Positions 29,092 to 38,095 are shown, counted from the stretch's first letter. The stretch: DNA of 64,000 nucleotides from Streptomyces sp. P3 (GCF_003032475.1 NZ_CP028369.1:4340001-4404000), one strand, 5' to 3'. Made by a program: numbers and translations. Notes: generated by a model from the letters alone, not told the origin.

Positions 29092-29477
29092 TACTCCTCC
29101 TGCGATACGGAGCTCCGGTACGAGGCGAGAAGCCGCGCCACCGATGCCTGCCGGAACGGCTTGGCCAGCAGCTCGTCCGTCCCGAGCTCGACCAGGTCCT
29201 CCTGGTCGAGTACGGAGGAGACGACGAGATGGCACCGTTCGGTCCGCTCGTCCGCTCGCAGTCTGCGGATGACCTCGCGCCCGTCGATCCCGGGCAGCAG
29301 TACGTCGACGATGGCCATGTCCGGGGGGTCGGCGAACGCCAGGTCCAGCCCCTTCTCGCCCGAGTCGGCGACGCTCACACGGCAGCCCAGACCACTGAGA
29401 TGCCGTTTCAGTAAGGCGCTGACGTCCTGGTCGTCCTCGACCACCAGGACATGTACGAGTCCACGCTGGGTGTCCAT
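29091..29477 (-). CDS. Stand-alone response regulator receiver protein (2)
   Basis: 128 residues, a single REC domain. Acidic residues in VVEDDQDVS, phosphoacceptor D58 in MAIVDVLLPG, lysine in LLAKPFRQ. First gene of the minus-strand operon regulator-regulator-HEAT-glycosyltransferase-kinase. ATG 29477 is preceded by GGGAGGG. A possible minus-strand -10 TAATTT lies at 29514-29509. Confidence 0.9.
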   Translation of the reverse strand: MDTQRGLVHVLVVEDDQDVSALLKRHLSGLGCRVSVADSGEKGLDLAFADPPDMAIVDVLLPGIDGREVIRRLRADERTERCHLVVSSVLDQEDLVELGTDELLAKPFRQASVARLLASYRSSVSQEE

Positions 29478-30114
29478 CGCCCTCCCGACCGAGTGCGGCA
29501 GTTCTTACAAATTAGGGGCAAACCGGTACTTCCGCCACATCGACCTCGTGACCCCCAGGAGCCTCCTGGCGTCGCCTCCTCCTCGCGGGACGGGCGCTGC
29601 TGCGGTCACCGCCGGGCGCAGGCCCTCGCGTCCGCCACGGGAGCCCCGTACGTCGGCCGCGCCCACCTCGCCCCGTACGGCAGGGCGGTCCCGCCCCCGT
29701 GGCCCGGTTCGCCGAAACCGGTCCGAGGTGATCGACACCTCGGTGACCGCCTCCCGGCCCCTCGGGTCCGGCCGGCCCGCCCTGGCCTGCGGCGACGGTG
29801 TGCGGTACTCGGCCGGACGGAAGGCGGTGCAGGTGTCGTGGCCCGCGCCCGGCAGCAGAACCCGGGCGTCCAGGGCCTCCGGTCGGGCCGCCGGACCGCG
29901 CTGATCTCACCCGCCCGGCGTACGGGCGCATCGAGAGGGGTTTCTCCCGGTTCGGCATCCGGCTCGCGCAACCGCGTCGCTAGGGGGTCGCGGGTGGCAA
30001 GTGGGCCGGTCGGAGGGGGTGCGGGCCCGGTACGGCGGTGCCCTCGCGACGTACCCCGGGGTCGGCGGTTCCCTCCGTGCCTCGACCGATCAACGATGGT
30101 TCCCGCAGGTCAGA
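29478..30114. other. Gap with no convincing gene
   Basis: About 640 nt. Several frames are open by chance of GC content, but none has a recognisable product, ribosome site or family motif. The first 40 nt are AT-rich and probably carry the promoter of the response regulator operon. The remainder could be a decayed gene, since it lies where an inserted cluster meets the conserved suf block. I see nothing else in it. Confidence 0.5.
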
Positions 30115-30133
30115 TTAGGTATGCCTAAGTGAC
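30115..30133. promoter_or_regulatory. Possible DtxR/DmdR iron box upstream of sufR
   Basis: TTAGGTATGCCTAA at 30115-30128 is a near-palindrome. Across 19 nt it agrees at about 14 positions with the DtxR/IdeR consensus, with the mismatches concentrated in the distal half. It lies 50 nt upstream of the sufR -35 box. An iron-dependent repressor (DmdR in Streptomyces) could bind here. Confidence 0.4.
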
Positions 30134-30164
30134 GCAGGGCACCGTCCACCGGTCCGGGCGCGGC

Positions 30165-30201
30165 TTGCCTGCCCCTGAGGAATTACGCAACAATGGCGTT
30201 G
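30165..30201 (+). promoter_or_regulatory. suf operon promoter and SufR operator
   Basis: TTGCCT (30165-30170), 18-nt spacer, AACAAT (30189-30194) form a promoter whose start point falls at the GTG start codon 30201. Overlaid on it is CAACAATGGCGTTG (30188-30201), which fits the CAAC-N6-GTTG palindrome I recall as the SufR site of the S. avermitilis suf operon. SufR bound here would block the -10 and the translation start of the leaderless mRNA. Confidence 0.75.
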
Positions 30202-30944
30202 TGAAAAACGTCGGCGAGGCTCGGGAGACCCCCACGGGGGCCCCGCAGGAGGAGCTCGCGACCGGAGAGCGCTCGACGCGCAACCGGGTCGCGCGGTCCA
30301 TCCTGGACCACGGGCCCTCGACCGTCGCCGAGCTGGCCGGCCGGCTGGGCCTCACGCAGGCCGCCGTGCGCCGGCACCTCGACGCGCTGGTCGCCGACGA
30401 CGTCGTACAGCCCCGTGAGCAGCGCGTGTACGGTGCGCGCACCCGTGGCCGCCCGGCCAAGGTCTTCGCCCTCACCGACTGCGGCCGGGACGCCTTCGAC
30501 CAGTCCTACGACAAGCTCGCCGCGGACGCCCTGCGCTGGATACAGGAGCGCCTCGGCGGGGACGAGGCCGTGGTCGCGTTCGCGCGCGCGCGGATCGCCG
30601 AGCAGGCCGCCGGATACCGCCAGGCGATCGAGGCGGCCGCCCCGGAAGAGCGCACCGAAGCCCTGGCCAAGGCCCTGAGCGCGGACGGGTACGCTGCTAC
30701 GGCGCGCAGCGCACCGGTCGGCGAGCAGCTGTGCCAGCACCACTGCCCCGTCGCCCATGTCGCGGAGAAGTTCCCGCAGCTCTGCGATGCGGAGACCGAG
30801 ATCTTCTCCCAGCTGCTCGGGACGCACGTCCAGCGGCTGGCGACCATCGCGCACGGCGACGGCGTCTGCACGACGTTCATCCCCAGAGTTTCCACAGCCA
30901 CCCAGAACGCATCCGCAAGCACGGCCGGGAGGAACCCCGCATGA
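30201..30944 (+). CDS. sufR: SufR, Fe-S cluster-sensing repressor of the suf operon
   Basis: 247 residues. N-terminal winged helix-turn-helix ([20 protein letters not shown]) and a C-terminal cluster-binding region with C178-x3-C182-x12-C195. Numbering from GTG 30201 places these cysteines exactly where I recall the [4Fe-4S] ligands of S. avermitilis SufR. This supports the start, although the frame is open further upstream. Holo-SufR represses; loss of the cluster derepresses the assembly genes. The stop overlaps sufB (ATGA). Confidence 0.92.
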   Translation: MKNVGEARETPTGAPQEELATGERSTRNRVARSILDHGPSTVAELAGRLGLTQAAVRRHLDALVADDVVQPREQRVYGARTRGRPAKVFALTDCGRDAFDQSYDKLAADALRWIQERLGGDEAVVAFARARIAEQAAGYRQAIEAAAPEERTEALAKALSADGYAATARSAPVGEQLCQHHCPVAHVAEKFPQLCDAETEIFSQLLGTHVQRLATIAHGDGVCTTFIPRVSTATQNASASTAGRNPA

Positions 30945-32362
30945 CGCTCCCCACGGAGACTGCCCACCCCGAACTCGAGGGTCTGGGCAAGTACGAATAC
31001 GGCTGGGCCGACTCCGACACGGCCGGCGCCTCTGCGAAGCGCGGCATCAACGAGGACGTCGTCCGGGACATCTCCGCGAAGAAGTCCGAGCCCGAGTGGA
31101 TGACGAAGCTCCGCCTCAAGGGCCTGCGGCTCTTCGAGAAGAAGCCCATGCCGAACTGGGGCTCGGACCTGTCGGGCATCGACTTCGACAACATCAAGTA
31201 CTTCGTGCGTTCCACCGAGAAGCAGGCGGAGTCCTGGGAGGACCTGCCCGAGGACATCAAGAACACGTACGACAAGCTCGGCATCCCCGAGGCGGAGAAG
31301 CAGCGCCTCGTCGCGGGCGTCGCGGCCCAGTACGAGTCCGAGGTCGTCTACCACCAGATCCGTGAGGACCTGGAGGAGCAGGGCGTCATCTTCCTCGACA
31401 CCGACACCGCGCTCAAGGAGCACCCGGAGCTCTTCAAGGAGTACTTCGGCACGGTCATCCCGGTCGGCGACAACAAGTTCGCGTCGCTGAACACCGCGGT
31501 GTGGTCCGGCGGCTCCTTCATCTACGTGCCGAAGGGCGTGCACGTCGAGATCCCGCTCCAGGCCTACTTCCGTATCAACACGGAGAACATGGGCCAGTTC
31601 GAGCGGACCCTGATCATCGTCGACGAGGGCGCCTACGTGCACTACGTCGAAGGGTGCACCGCCCCGATCTACAAGTCGGACTCGCTGCACAGCGCCGTGG
31701 TCGAGATCATCGTCAAGAAGAACGCCCGCTGTCGCTACACGACCATCCAGAACTGGTCGAACAACGTCTACAACCTGGTCACCAAGCGCGCCGTGGCGTA
31801 CGAGGGCGCGACCATGGAGTGGATCGACGGCAACATCGGCTCCAAGGTGACGATGAAGTACCCGGCCGTCTACCTGATGGGCGAGCACGCCAAGGGCGAG
31901 ACCCTCTCCATCGCCTTCGCGGGCGAGGGCCAGCACCAGGACGCCGGCTCCAAGATGGTCCACATGGCGCCGAACACCTCGTCCAACATCGTCTCCAAGT
32001 CGGTGGCGCGCGGTGGCGGCCGTACCTCCTACCGCGGTCTCGTCGAGATCGGCGAGGGCGCCCACGGCTCCAAGTCGAACGTGCTGTGCGACGCGCTGCT
32101 CGTCGACACCATCTCCCGCTCCGACACCTACCCCTACGTGGACGTCCGTGAGGACGACGTGTCCATGGGCCACGAGGCCACCGTCTCCAAGGTCAGCGAC
32201 GACCAGCTCTTCTACCTGATGAGCCGTGGCATGACCGAGTTCGAGGCGATGGCGATGATCGTGCGCGGCTTCGTCGAGCCCATCGCGAAGGAGCTCCCCA
32301 TGGAGTACGCCCTCGAGCTCAACCGGCTGATCGAGCTGCAGATGGAAGGCGCGGTCGGTTAG
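30941..32362 (+). CDS. sufB: Fe-S cluster assembly protein SufB
   Basis: 473-residue scaffold subunit of the SufBC2D complex on which Fe-S clusters are built. Typical segments are [40 protein letters not shown] and the conserved beta-helix core. The C terminus is [23 protein letters not shown] 30941 follows GGGAGG and overlaps the sufR stop. Confidence 0.96.
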   Translation: MTLPTETAHPELEGLGKYEYGWADSDTAGASAKRGINEDVVRDISAKKSEPEWMTKLRLKGLRLFEKKPMPNWGSDLSGIDFDNIKYFVRSTEKQAESWEDLPEDIKNTYDKLGIPEAEKQRLVAGVAAQYESEVVYHQIREDLEEQGVIFLDTDTALKEHPELFKEYFGTVIPVGDNKFASLNTAVWSGGSFIYVPKGVHVEIPLQAYFRINTENMGQFERTLIIVDEGAYVHYVEGCTAPIYKSDSLHSAVVEIIVKKNARCRYTTIQNWSNNVYNLVTKRAVAYEGATMEWIDGNIGSKVTMKYPAVYLMGEHAKGETLSIAFAGEGQHQDAGSKMVHMAPNTSSNIVSKSVARGGGRTSYRGLVEIGEGAHGSKSNVLCDALLVDTISRSDTYPYVDVREDDVSMGHEATVSKVSDDQLFYLMSRGMTEFEAMAMIVRGFVEPIAKELPMEYALELNRLIELQMEGAVG

Positions 32363-32421
32363 GACCCGCCACGAACCGCAGCAGCAATTTTCTGACGTAG
32401 GAAGAGAGCAGACCGACAGCC

Positions 32422-33603
32422 ATGGCTGAGGCTACGAATATCCCGGTGGGCAGCACGACCGCCGGCCAGATCGCGGTGGCCGCCGAGTCGACCGTCGCCA
32501 CGCGCATGAGCGCGCCCCCGTCCTTCGACGTCGCGGACTTCCCGGTCCCGCACGGCCGCGAGGAGGAGTGGCGGTTCACGCCGCTGGAGCGGCTGCGCGG
32601 CCTGCACGACGGCACCGCCGTCGCCACGAGCGGGGCCGTGAAGGTCGCCGTCGAGGCCCCCGAAGGCGTCACCGTCGAACTCGCGGACCGCGACGACCCG
32701 CGCCTCGGGAGGGCGGGCACCCCGGTGGACCGGGTCGCCGCCCAGGCGTACTCCGCGTTCGCGAAGGCCGGCGTGGTCACCGTCCCCAAGGAGACGGTCC
32801 TCACCGAGCCCATCCGCATCGCGGTGCACGGCGAGGGCGGGGTGTCCTACGGCCACCAGGTCATCGAGCTGGGCGCGTTCGCCGAGGCGGTCGTCGTCAT
32901 CGACCACACGGGTGACGCCGTGATCGCCGCCAACGTCGACTACGTCCTCGGGGACGGCGCGAAGCTGACCGTCGTCTCCGTCCAGGACTGGGACGACAAG
33001 GCCGTGCACGTGGCCCAGCACAACGCCCTCGTCGGCCGTGACGCGAGCTTCAAGTCGGTCGTGGTGACCTTCGGCGGCGACCTCGTCCGGCTCCACCCGC
33101 GCGTGACGTACGCCGGCCCGGGCGCCGAGGCCGAGCTGTTCGGTCTGTACTTCACGGACGCCGGCCAGCACCAGGAGCACCGCCTGCTGGTCGACCACAA
33201 CGTGCCGCACTGCAAGTCCAACGTCGTCTACAAGGGCGCCCTCCAGGGCGAGGCCGCGCACGCCGTGTGGATCGGTGACGTGCTCATCGAGGCCAAGGCC
33301 GAGGGCACCGACACCTACGAGATGAACCGCAACCTGGTCCTCACGGACGGCGCGCGCGTCGACTCGGTGCCCAACCTCGAGATCGAGACCGGCGAGATCG
33401 TCGGCGCCGGCCACGCCTCGGCCACCGGCCGCTTCGACGACGAGCAGCTCTTCTACCTGATGGCCCGCGGCATCCCGGCCGACGAGGCCCGTCGCCTGGT
33501 GGTCCGCGGCTTCTTCGCCGAGCTGGTCCAGCAGATCGGCGTCGCCGACATCGAGGAGCGGCTGCTCGCCAAGATCGAGGCCGAGCTGGAGGCCACGGTC
33601 TGA
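32422..33603 (+). CDS. sufD: Fe-S cluster assembly protein SufD
   Basis: 393 residues, a SufB homologue that pairs with it in SufBC2D. Conserved parts are HGREEEWRFTPLERLRGL, the beta-helix with DHNVPHCKSNVVYKGAL and a C-terminal FDDEQLFYLMARGIPADEAR. It begins 59 nt after sufB with an AGGAAGAGAG site and ends in a TGATG overlap with the ferredoxin gene. Confidence 0.95.
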   Translation: MAEATNIPVGSTTAGQIAVAAESTVATRMSAPPSFDVADFPVPHGREEEWRFTPLERLRGLHDGTAVATSGAVKVAVEAPEGVTVELADRDDPRLGRAGTPVDRVAAQAYSAFAKAGVVTVPKETVLTEPIRIAVHGEGGVSYGHQVIELGAFAEAVVVIDHTGDAVIAANVDYVLGDGAKLTVVSVQDWDDKAVHVAQHNALVGRDASFKSVVVTFGGDLVRLHPRVTYAGPGAEAELFGLYFTDAGQHQEHRLLVDHNVPHCKSNVVYKGALQGEAAHAVWIGDVLIEAKAEGTDTYEMNRNLVLTDGARVDSVPNLEIETGEIVGAGHASATGRFDDEQLFYLMARGIPADEARRLVVRGFFAELVQQIGVADIEERLLAKIEAELEATV

Positions 33604-33923
33604 TGACGGCCTTCGTACGCGCCTGCGGACTGAGCGAGCTGGAGGAGAACACCCCCAAGCGGGTGGAACTCGACGGCACGCCGCTCTCGGTCGTACGCAC
33701 CGAGGGAGAGGTGTTCGCGATCCACGATATCTGCTCCCACGCGAACGTCTCGCTCTCCGAGGGCGAGGTGGAGGACTGTCAGATCGAGTGCTGGCTGCAC
33801 GGTTCCTCGTTCGACCTGCGCACCGGCAAGCCGTCCGGCCTTCCCGCGACGCGACCCGTCCCCGTATACCCCGTAAAGATCGAAGGGGACGACGTGCTCG
33901 TCTCCCTCACCCAGGAGTCCTGA
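33603..33923 (+). CDS. Rieske-type [2Fe-2S] ferredoxin in the suf operon
   Basis: 106 residues. The Rieske ligands C44/H46 (ICSHA) and C63/H66 (CWLHGSSF) are present. Database names liken this protein to the small ferredoxin of aromatic dioxygenases. Its fixed place between sufD and sufC in actinobacteria points to electron transfer during cluster assembly. It shares one base with the sufD stop. Confidence 0.92.
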   Translation: MTAFVRACGLSELEENTPKRVELDGTPLSVVRTEGEVFAIHDICSHANVSLSEGEVEDCQIECWLHGSSFDLRTGKPSGLPATRPVPVYPVKIEGDDVLVSLTQES

Positions 33924-33930
33924 GGCACCC

Positions 33931-34695
33931 ATGGCAACGCTTGAAATCCGAGACCTGCACGTCACCGTCGAGGCCGACAACGCCACGAAGGAGATCCTCA
34001 AGGGCGTCGACCTCACCGTGAAGCAGGGCGAGACGCACGCCATCATGGGCCCCAACGGCTCCGGCAAGTCGACGCTCGCCTACTCGCTCGCGGGTCACCC
34101 GAAGTACACGGTCACCGGCGGCACCGTCACCCTCGACGGCGAGGACGTCCTGGAGATGTCCGTCGACGAGCGCGCCCGCGCCGGCCTGTTCCTCGCGATG
34201 CAGTACCCGGTCGAGGTCCCCGGTGTCTCCGTGTCGAACTTCCTGCGCACCTCCGCCACCGCGATCCGCGGCGAGGCCCCCAAGCTCCGCCTGTGGGTCA
34301 AGGAGGTCAAGGAGGCCATGCAGCGTCTCCACATGGACACCTCCTTCGCCGAGCGCAACGTCAACGAGGGCTTCTCCGGCGGTGAGAAGAAGCGCCACGA
34401 GATCCTCCAGCTGGAGCTGCTCCGGCCGAAGGTCGCGATCCTCGACGAGACGGACTCCGGTCTGGACGTCGACGCCCTTCGCATCGTCTCCGAGGGCGTC
34501 AACCGCGTCCGCGAGACCGGCGAGGTCGGCACCCTGCTGATCACGCACTACACGCGCATCCTGCGCTACATCAAGCCCGACTTCGTCCACGTCTTCTCCG
34601 GCGGCCGCATCGTCGAGTCCGGCGGCGCCGAGCTCGCCGACAAGCTGGAGAACGAGGGCTACGAGGCATACACGAAGGGTGGCGTATCCGCGTGA
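33931..34695 (+). CDS. sufC: Fe-S cluster assembly ATPase SufC
   Basis: 254-residue ABC-type ATPase that drives conformational change in SufBC2D. Walker A G40-PNGSGKST, signature FSGGEKKRHEILQ and Walker B VAILDETDSGLDVDAL, followed by the switch histidine in LLITHYTRIL. Overlaps sufS by 4 nt. Confidence 0.97.
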   Translation: MATLEIRDLHVTVEADNATKEILKGVDLTVKQGETHAIMGPNGSGKSTLAYSLAGHPKYTVTGGTVTLDGEDVLEMSVDERARAGLFLAMQYPVEVPGVSVSNFLRTSATAIRGEAPKLRLWVKEVKEAMQRLHMDTSFAERNVNEGFSGGEKKRHEILQLELLRPKVAILDETDSGLDVDALRIVSEGVNRVRETGEVGTLLITHYTRILRYIKPDFVHVFSGGRIVESGGAELADKLENEGYEAYTKGGVSA

Positions 34696-35948
34696 CACAG
34701 CTGCCGGGCCTCCTCGACGTCGAGGCGATCCGCAAGGACTTCCCCATCCTGGATCGGCAGATCCACGACGGCAAGAAGCTCGTGTACCTGGACAACGCGG
34801 CGACCTCGCAGAAGCCGCGCCAGGTGCTGGACGCTCTCGGTGACTACTACGAGCGCTACAACGCCAACGTCCACCGCGGTGTGCATGTGCTCGCCGAGGA
34901 GGCCACGGCGCTGTACGAGGGCGCGCGCGACAAGGTCGCCGCGTTCGTCAACGCGCCGAGCCGCGACGAGGTGATCTTCACCAAGAACGCCTCCGAGTCG
35001 CTCAACCTCGTGGCCAACATGCTCGGCTGGGCCGACGAGCCCTACCGGGTCGACCACGAGACCGAGATCGTCATCACCGAGATGGAGCACCACTCCAACA
35101 TCGTGCCCTGGCAGCTGCTGGCGCAGCGCACGGGCGCGAAGCTGAAGTGGTTCGGCCTGACCGACGACGGCCGGCTCGACCTGTCGAACATCGACGAGAT
35201 CATCACCGAGAAGACGAAGATCGTCTCCTTCGTGCTGGTGTCGAACATCCTCGGCACCGTCAACCCCGTCGAGGCGATAGTGCGCCGCGCGCAGGAGGTC
35301 GGCGCGCTGGTGTGCATCGACGCCTCGCAGGCCGCGCCGCACATGCCGATGGACGTACAGGCCCTGCAGGCCGACTTCGTGGCCTTCACCGGCCACAAGA
35401 TGTGCGGCCCGACCGGCATCGGTGTCCTCTGGGGCCGCCAGGAGCTGCTCGAGGACCTGCCCCCGTTCCTCGGCGGCGGCGAGATGATCGAGACCGTGTC
35501 GATGCACTCGTCGACGTACGCCCCGGCGCCCCACAAGTTCGAGGCGGGCACCCCGCCGATCGCTCAGGCGGTCGGTCTGGGCGCGGCCATCGACTACCTG
35601 TCCGCGATCGGCATGGACAAGATCCTCGCCCACGAGCACGCGCTCACCGAGTACGCGGTGCGCAGGCTCGGCGAGGTCCCCGACCTGCGGATCATCGGCC
35701 CGACGACGGCCGAGGACCGGGGCGCGGCGATCTCCTTCACGCTCGGTGACATCCACCCGCACGACGTGGGCCAGGTGCTCGACGAGCAGGGCATCGCGGT
35801 CCGGGTGGGGCACCACTGCGCCCGTCCCGTCTGCCTGCGCTACGGAATTCCCGCGACCACGCGAGCGTCGTTCTATCTGTACTCCACGACGGCCGAGATC
35901 GACGCCCTGGTCGACGGTCTGGAGCACGTACGGAACTTCTTCGGCTGA
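34692..35948 (+). CDS. sufS: Cysteine desulfurase SufS
   Basis: 418-residue PLP enzyme that takes sulfur from cysteine for Fe-S assembly. The PLP lysine is K236 in TGHKMCGPTG. The persulfide-forming cysteine is C376 in RVGHHCARPVC, in the short-loop group II form that needs SufU. It also has NAATSQKPRQV and EHHSNIVPWQ. GTG 34692 overlaps the sufC stop. Confidence 0.96.
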   Translation: MTQLPGLLDVEAIRKDFPILDRQIHDGKKLVYLDNAATSQKPRQVLDALGDYYERYNANVHRGVHVLAEEATALYEGARDKVAAFVNAPSRDEVIFTKNASESLNLVANMLGWADEPYRVDHETEIVITEMEHHSNIVPWQLLAQRTGAKLKWFGLTDDGRLDLSNIDEIITEKTKIVSFVLVSNILGTVNPVEAIVRRAQEVGALVCIDASQAAPHMPMDVQALQADFVAFTGHKMCGPTGIGVLWGRQELLEDLPPFLGGGEMIETVSMHSSTYAPAPHKFEAGTPPIAQAVGLGAAIDYLSAIGMDKILAHEHALTEYAVRRLGEVPDLRIIGPTTAEDRGAAISFTLGDIHPHDVGQVLDEQGIAVRVGHHCARPVCLRYGIPATTRASFYLYSTTAEIDALVDGLEHVRNFFG

Positions 35949-35967
35949 GGGGTTGGCGAGCGAGCGC

Positions 35968-36438
35968 ATGAAGCTGGACTCGATGTACCAGGACGTCATC
36001 CTGGACCACTACAAGCACCCGCACGGGCGTGGTCTGCGCGATGGCGACGCCGAGGTGCACCACGTGAACCCGACGTGCGGCGACGAGATCACCCTGCGGG
36101 TGAAGTACGACGGCGCGAGGATCGAGGACGTCAGTTACGAGGGCCAGGGCTGTTCCATCAGCCAGGCCAGCGCGTCCGTGCTGAACGACCTGCTGGTCGG
36201 CAAGGACCTGGCCGACGCGCAGCGGATCCAGGAGACCTTCCTGGAGCTTATGCAGTCCAAGGGGAAGATCGAGCCCGACGACGCGATGGAGGAGGTGCTG
36301 GAGGACGCGGTCGCGTTCGCCGGCGTCTCCAAGTACCCGGCCCGGGTCAAGTGCGCCCTCCTCAGCTGGATGGCGTGGAAGGACGCGACGGCCCAGGCGC
36401 TGGGCGCCGACGCCGACGTCGAAAGGAAGACGGCATGA
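35968..36438 (+). CDS. sufU: SufU, zinc-dependent sulfur transfer protein
   Basis: 156 residues. The three conserved cysteines C37 (NPTCGDE), C62 (GQGCSIS) and C129 (VKCALLSW) plus D39 form the zinc site that accepts the persulfide from SufS. An open frame runs in from upstream, but ATG 35968 matches the family N terminus MKLDSMYQ. The ribosome site is weak, so coupling to sufS 19 nt upstream is likely. The stop overlaps the next gene. Confidence 0.94.
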   Translation: MKLDSMYQDVILDHYKHPHGRGLRDGDAEVHHVNPTCGDEITLRVKYDGARIEDVSYEGQGCSISQASASVLNDLLVGKDLADAQRIQETFLELMQSKGKIEPDDAMEEVLEDAVAFAGVSKYPARVKCALLSWMAWKDATAQALGADADVERKTA

Positions 36439-36767
36439 GCGAGACCCTGGAGATGAAGCCGGCCTCCGAGGAGGAGGTCCGCGAGGCCCTGTACGACGTC
36501 GTCGACCCGGAACTGGGCATCGACGTCGTCAACCTCGGACTCATCTACGGCATCCACATCGACGACGCGAACATCGCGACGATCGACATGACCCTGACCT
36601 CGGCGGCCTGCCCGCTGACGGACGTGATCGAGGACCAGGCCAAGTCCGCCACGGACGGCATCGTCAACGAGCTGCGCATCAACTGGGTCTGGATGCCGCC
36701 GTGGGGCCCGGACAAGATCACGGACGACGGCCGCGAGCAGCTGCGCGCGCTCGGCTTCAACGTCTGA
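36435..36767 (+). CDS. SufT-like metal-sulfur cluster assembly factor (MIP18/DUF59)
   Basis: 110 residues of the DUF59/MIP18 fold with VVDPELGIDVVNLGLIYG and the conserved cysteine in TSAACPLTDVI. Such proteins help mature or deliver Fe-S clusters. Last gene of the suf operon, starting in an ATGA overlap with sufU and followed by the large terminator. Confidence 0.9.
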   Translation: MSETLEMKPASEEEVREALYDVVDPELGIDVVNLGLIYGIHIDDANIATIDMTLTSAACPLTDVIEDQAKSATDGIVNELRINWVWMPPWGPDKITDDGREQLRALGFNV

Positions 36768-36848
36768 GAGTCCCACGCACACGGTGTGCGAAAGCGGCGG
36801 CGCCCCGACCGGGGCGCCGCCGCTTCTCCGTGTGCGTCCGCGGGACTC
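36768..36848. terminator. Compound bidirectional terminator after the suf operon
   Basis: Three nested perfect stems share one axis: 36792-36806 with 36811-36825 (15 bp, loop GACC), 36775-36784 with 36828-36837 (10 bp), and 36768-36774 with 36842-36848 (7 bp). The outer right arm includes the end of the convergent AbfB-domain gene. Confidence 0.8.
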
Positions 36849-37692
36849 AGCCCAGCGGGCCCACCAGCCGGAACGCGAAGTCCGCCCGGTTCGTCGTGTT
36901 GTAACCGTACGGGTCCAGGCGTACCCCGAAGTCCTTGTGGCGCAGTGCGTAGTTGGGGTAGTTCACCGAATGGAGCAGTACCGCGCCCGGCTCCCCGGAG
37001 TAGCCGGGGCAGAAGGTGGAGTCCTGCCGGAACAGCGAGGAGCCGTCGTTGTAGTCGGCGCGCAGGACGAAGCTGCTGTGGCGCAGGTAGCGGCCGTCGT
37101 GCGTCGCGAACGAGATGCAGGAGCTGTCGGACAGCCCGCTGACCACGTGGAAGGTGGAGTCCTCTCGGGACTCCGAGCCACGCGGCGCGTCGAGCCTTAC
37201 CTGCGAACCGCTCACGTGCCAGTAGCGGTCCGGGTAGTTGACCGCCTGCACCGACCGCTCGTCGGAGGACGCAGGCGGGCTTGACGGCTTCCCGGGCGCG
37301 TGCGCCGAGGGGGTGGCCGAGACGCCCGGCGACGAACTGCCCTGCGGCCGGGGGGAGGAGGACGCCGACGGCGAGGGCGACGCCGAGGGGGACGCGGAGG
37401 CGGTGTGCTGCTTCCCCGTCGGCGTCGGCGATCCGCTGCCGGACGGCGTGGCGAAGGAGATCAGGCCGCCGGCCGTCTCGTCGTCCGACAGCGTCTGCGG
37501 CCGGCCGGCCGCGGACTTCTCGTCAACGGGCCTGTCGTTCAAGGCGATCGCGGTCACGCACGCCAGGACGGTCGCGACGGCGAGACCGCCGGCCAACCAC
37601 AGGCGCCGTGTTCCGGGGGCCCGGGAGGTGTCCGGGGCCCAGCCGTTCTCCCAGGGCTGTTCCTGGGACGGCCGGGACTTGTCTACTGGCAT
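36847..37692 (-). CDS. Membrane-anchored protein with C-terminal AbfB (arabinose-binding) domain
   Basis: 281 residues. Cytoplasmic N terminus, one membrane helix (about 30-50, LWLAGGLAVATVLACVTAIA), then a long Ser/Pro-rich linker. The C-terminal 130 residues look like the beta-trefoil AbfB domain, with repeated SVNYPNYALRH, GRYLRHSSF and DSTFCPG. AbfB domains bind arabinofuranose side chains of hemicellulose. No catalytic domain is attached, so it is probably a surface lectin. ATG 37692 was chosen over the longer frame for its GGAGGA site. Confidence 0.82.
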   Translation of the reverse strand: MPVDKSRPSQEQPWENGWAPDTSRAPGTRRLWLAGGLAVATVLACVTAIALNDRPVDEKSAAGRPQTLSDDETAGGLISFATPSGSGSPTPTGKQHTASASPSASPSPSASSSPRPQGSSSPGVSATPSAHAPGKPSSPPASSDERSVQAVNYPDRYWHVSGSQVRLDAPRGSESREDSTFHVVSGLSDSSCISFATHDGRYLRHSSFVLRADYNDGSSLFRQDSTFCPGYSGEPGAVLLHSVNYPNYALRHKDFGVRLDPYGYNTTNRADFAFRLVGPLG

Positions 37693-37814
37693 GCGCTGTT
37701 CCTCCAGCGGCTTCCCGGCCGTAAGAGCCGGTGTGTGAACGGTGAAACAGTAGTGGAAGCTGTGGCTCGCGTTCATCCGATTGGGCGAGCGCTTTCCATA
37801 ACGCTTTCGAATCT

Positions 37815-37840
37815 CCCGTCACTTGGGCGCGAGTGACGGG
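37815..37840. promoter_or_regulatory. 9-bp inverted repeat between the AbfB and SMR genes
   Basis: CCCGTCACT (37815-37823) pairs with AGTGACGGG (37832-37840), loop 8 nt. It lies in the 441-nt divergent gap, about 120 nt upstream of the AbfB gene. Role unknown. Confidence 0.4.
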
Positions 37841-37983
37841 CGACCGGTGTGCCGGTGTGTGCCGATGTGCGTGCCGATGCGTGCCGTTGTGCGTGCCGCG
37901 GCGTACGCGCGGGTGCGCACCCATGTGGGCGGGGACGGGGGCGGGTGCCGACGGGGACGGGGTGCGCGCTGCTGCGTGCGGGG

Positions 37984-38082
37984 CGGAGGCCGACGAGAGC
38001 GGGGCGTCCCGGATGGGTGCGGGGCAGAGGTCGACGAGAGCGGGGCATCCCGGATGGGTGCGGGGCGGAGCTAGACGAGAAC
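37984..38082. repeat. 41-bp tandem repeat, about 2.4 copies
   Basis: Units at 37984-38024, 38025-38065 and a partial third to 38082 keep an exact 41-nt period, with a few substitutions. The unit contains GACGAGAGCGGGGC and CCCGGATGGGTGCGGGGC. The preceding 37850-37980 is a GT/GC-rich imperfect repeat with no credible gene. Confidence 0.8.
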
Positions 38083-38095
38083 GTGATGTGCCGAT

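Noticed and set aside
29512..29958. Possible 148-residue minus-strand protein upstream of the response regulators
   Set aside because: Arg/Gly/Pro-rich composition, no ribosome site and no motif; most likely a chance frame.
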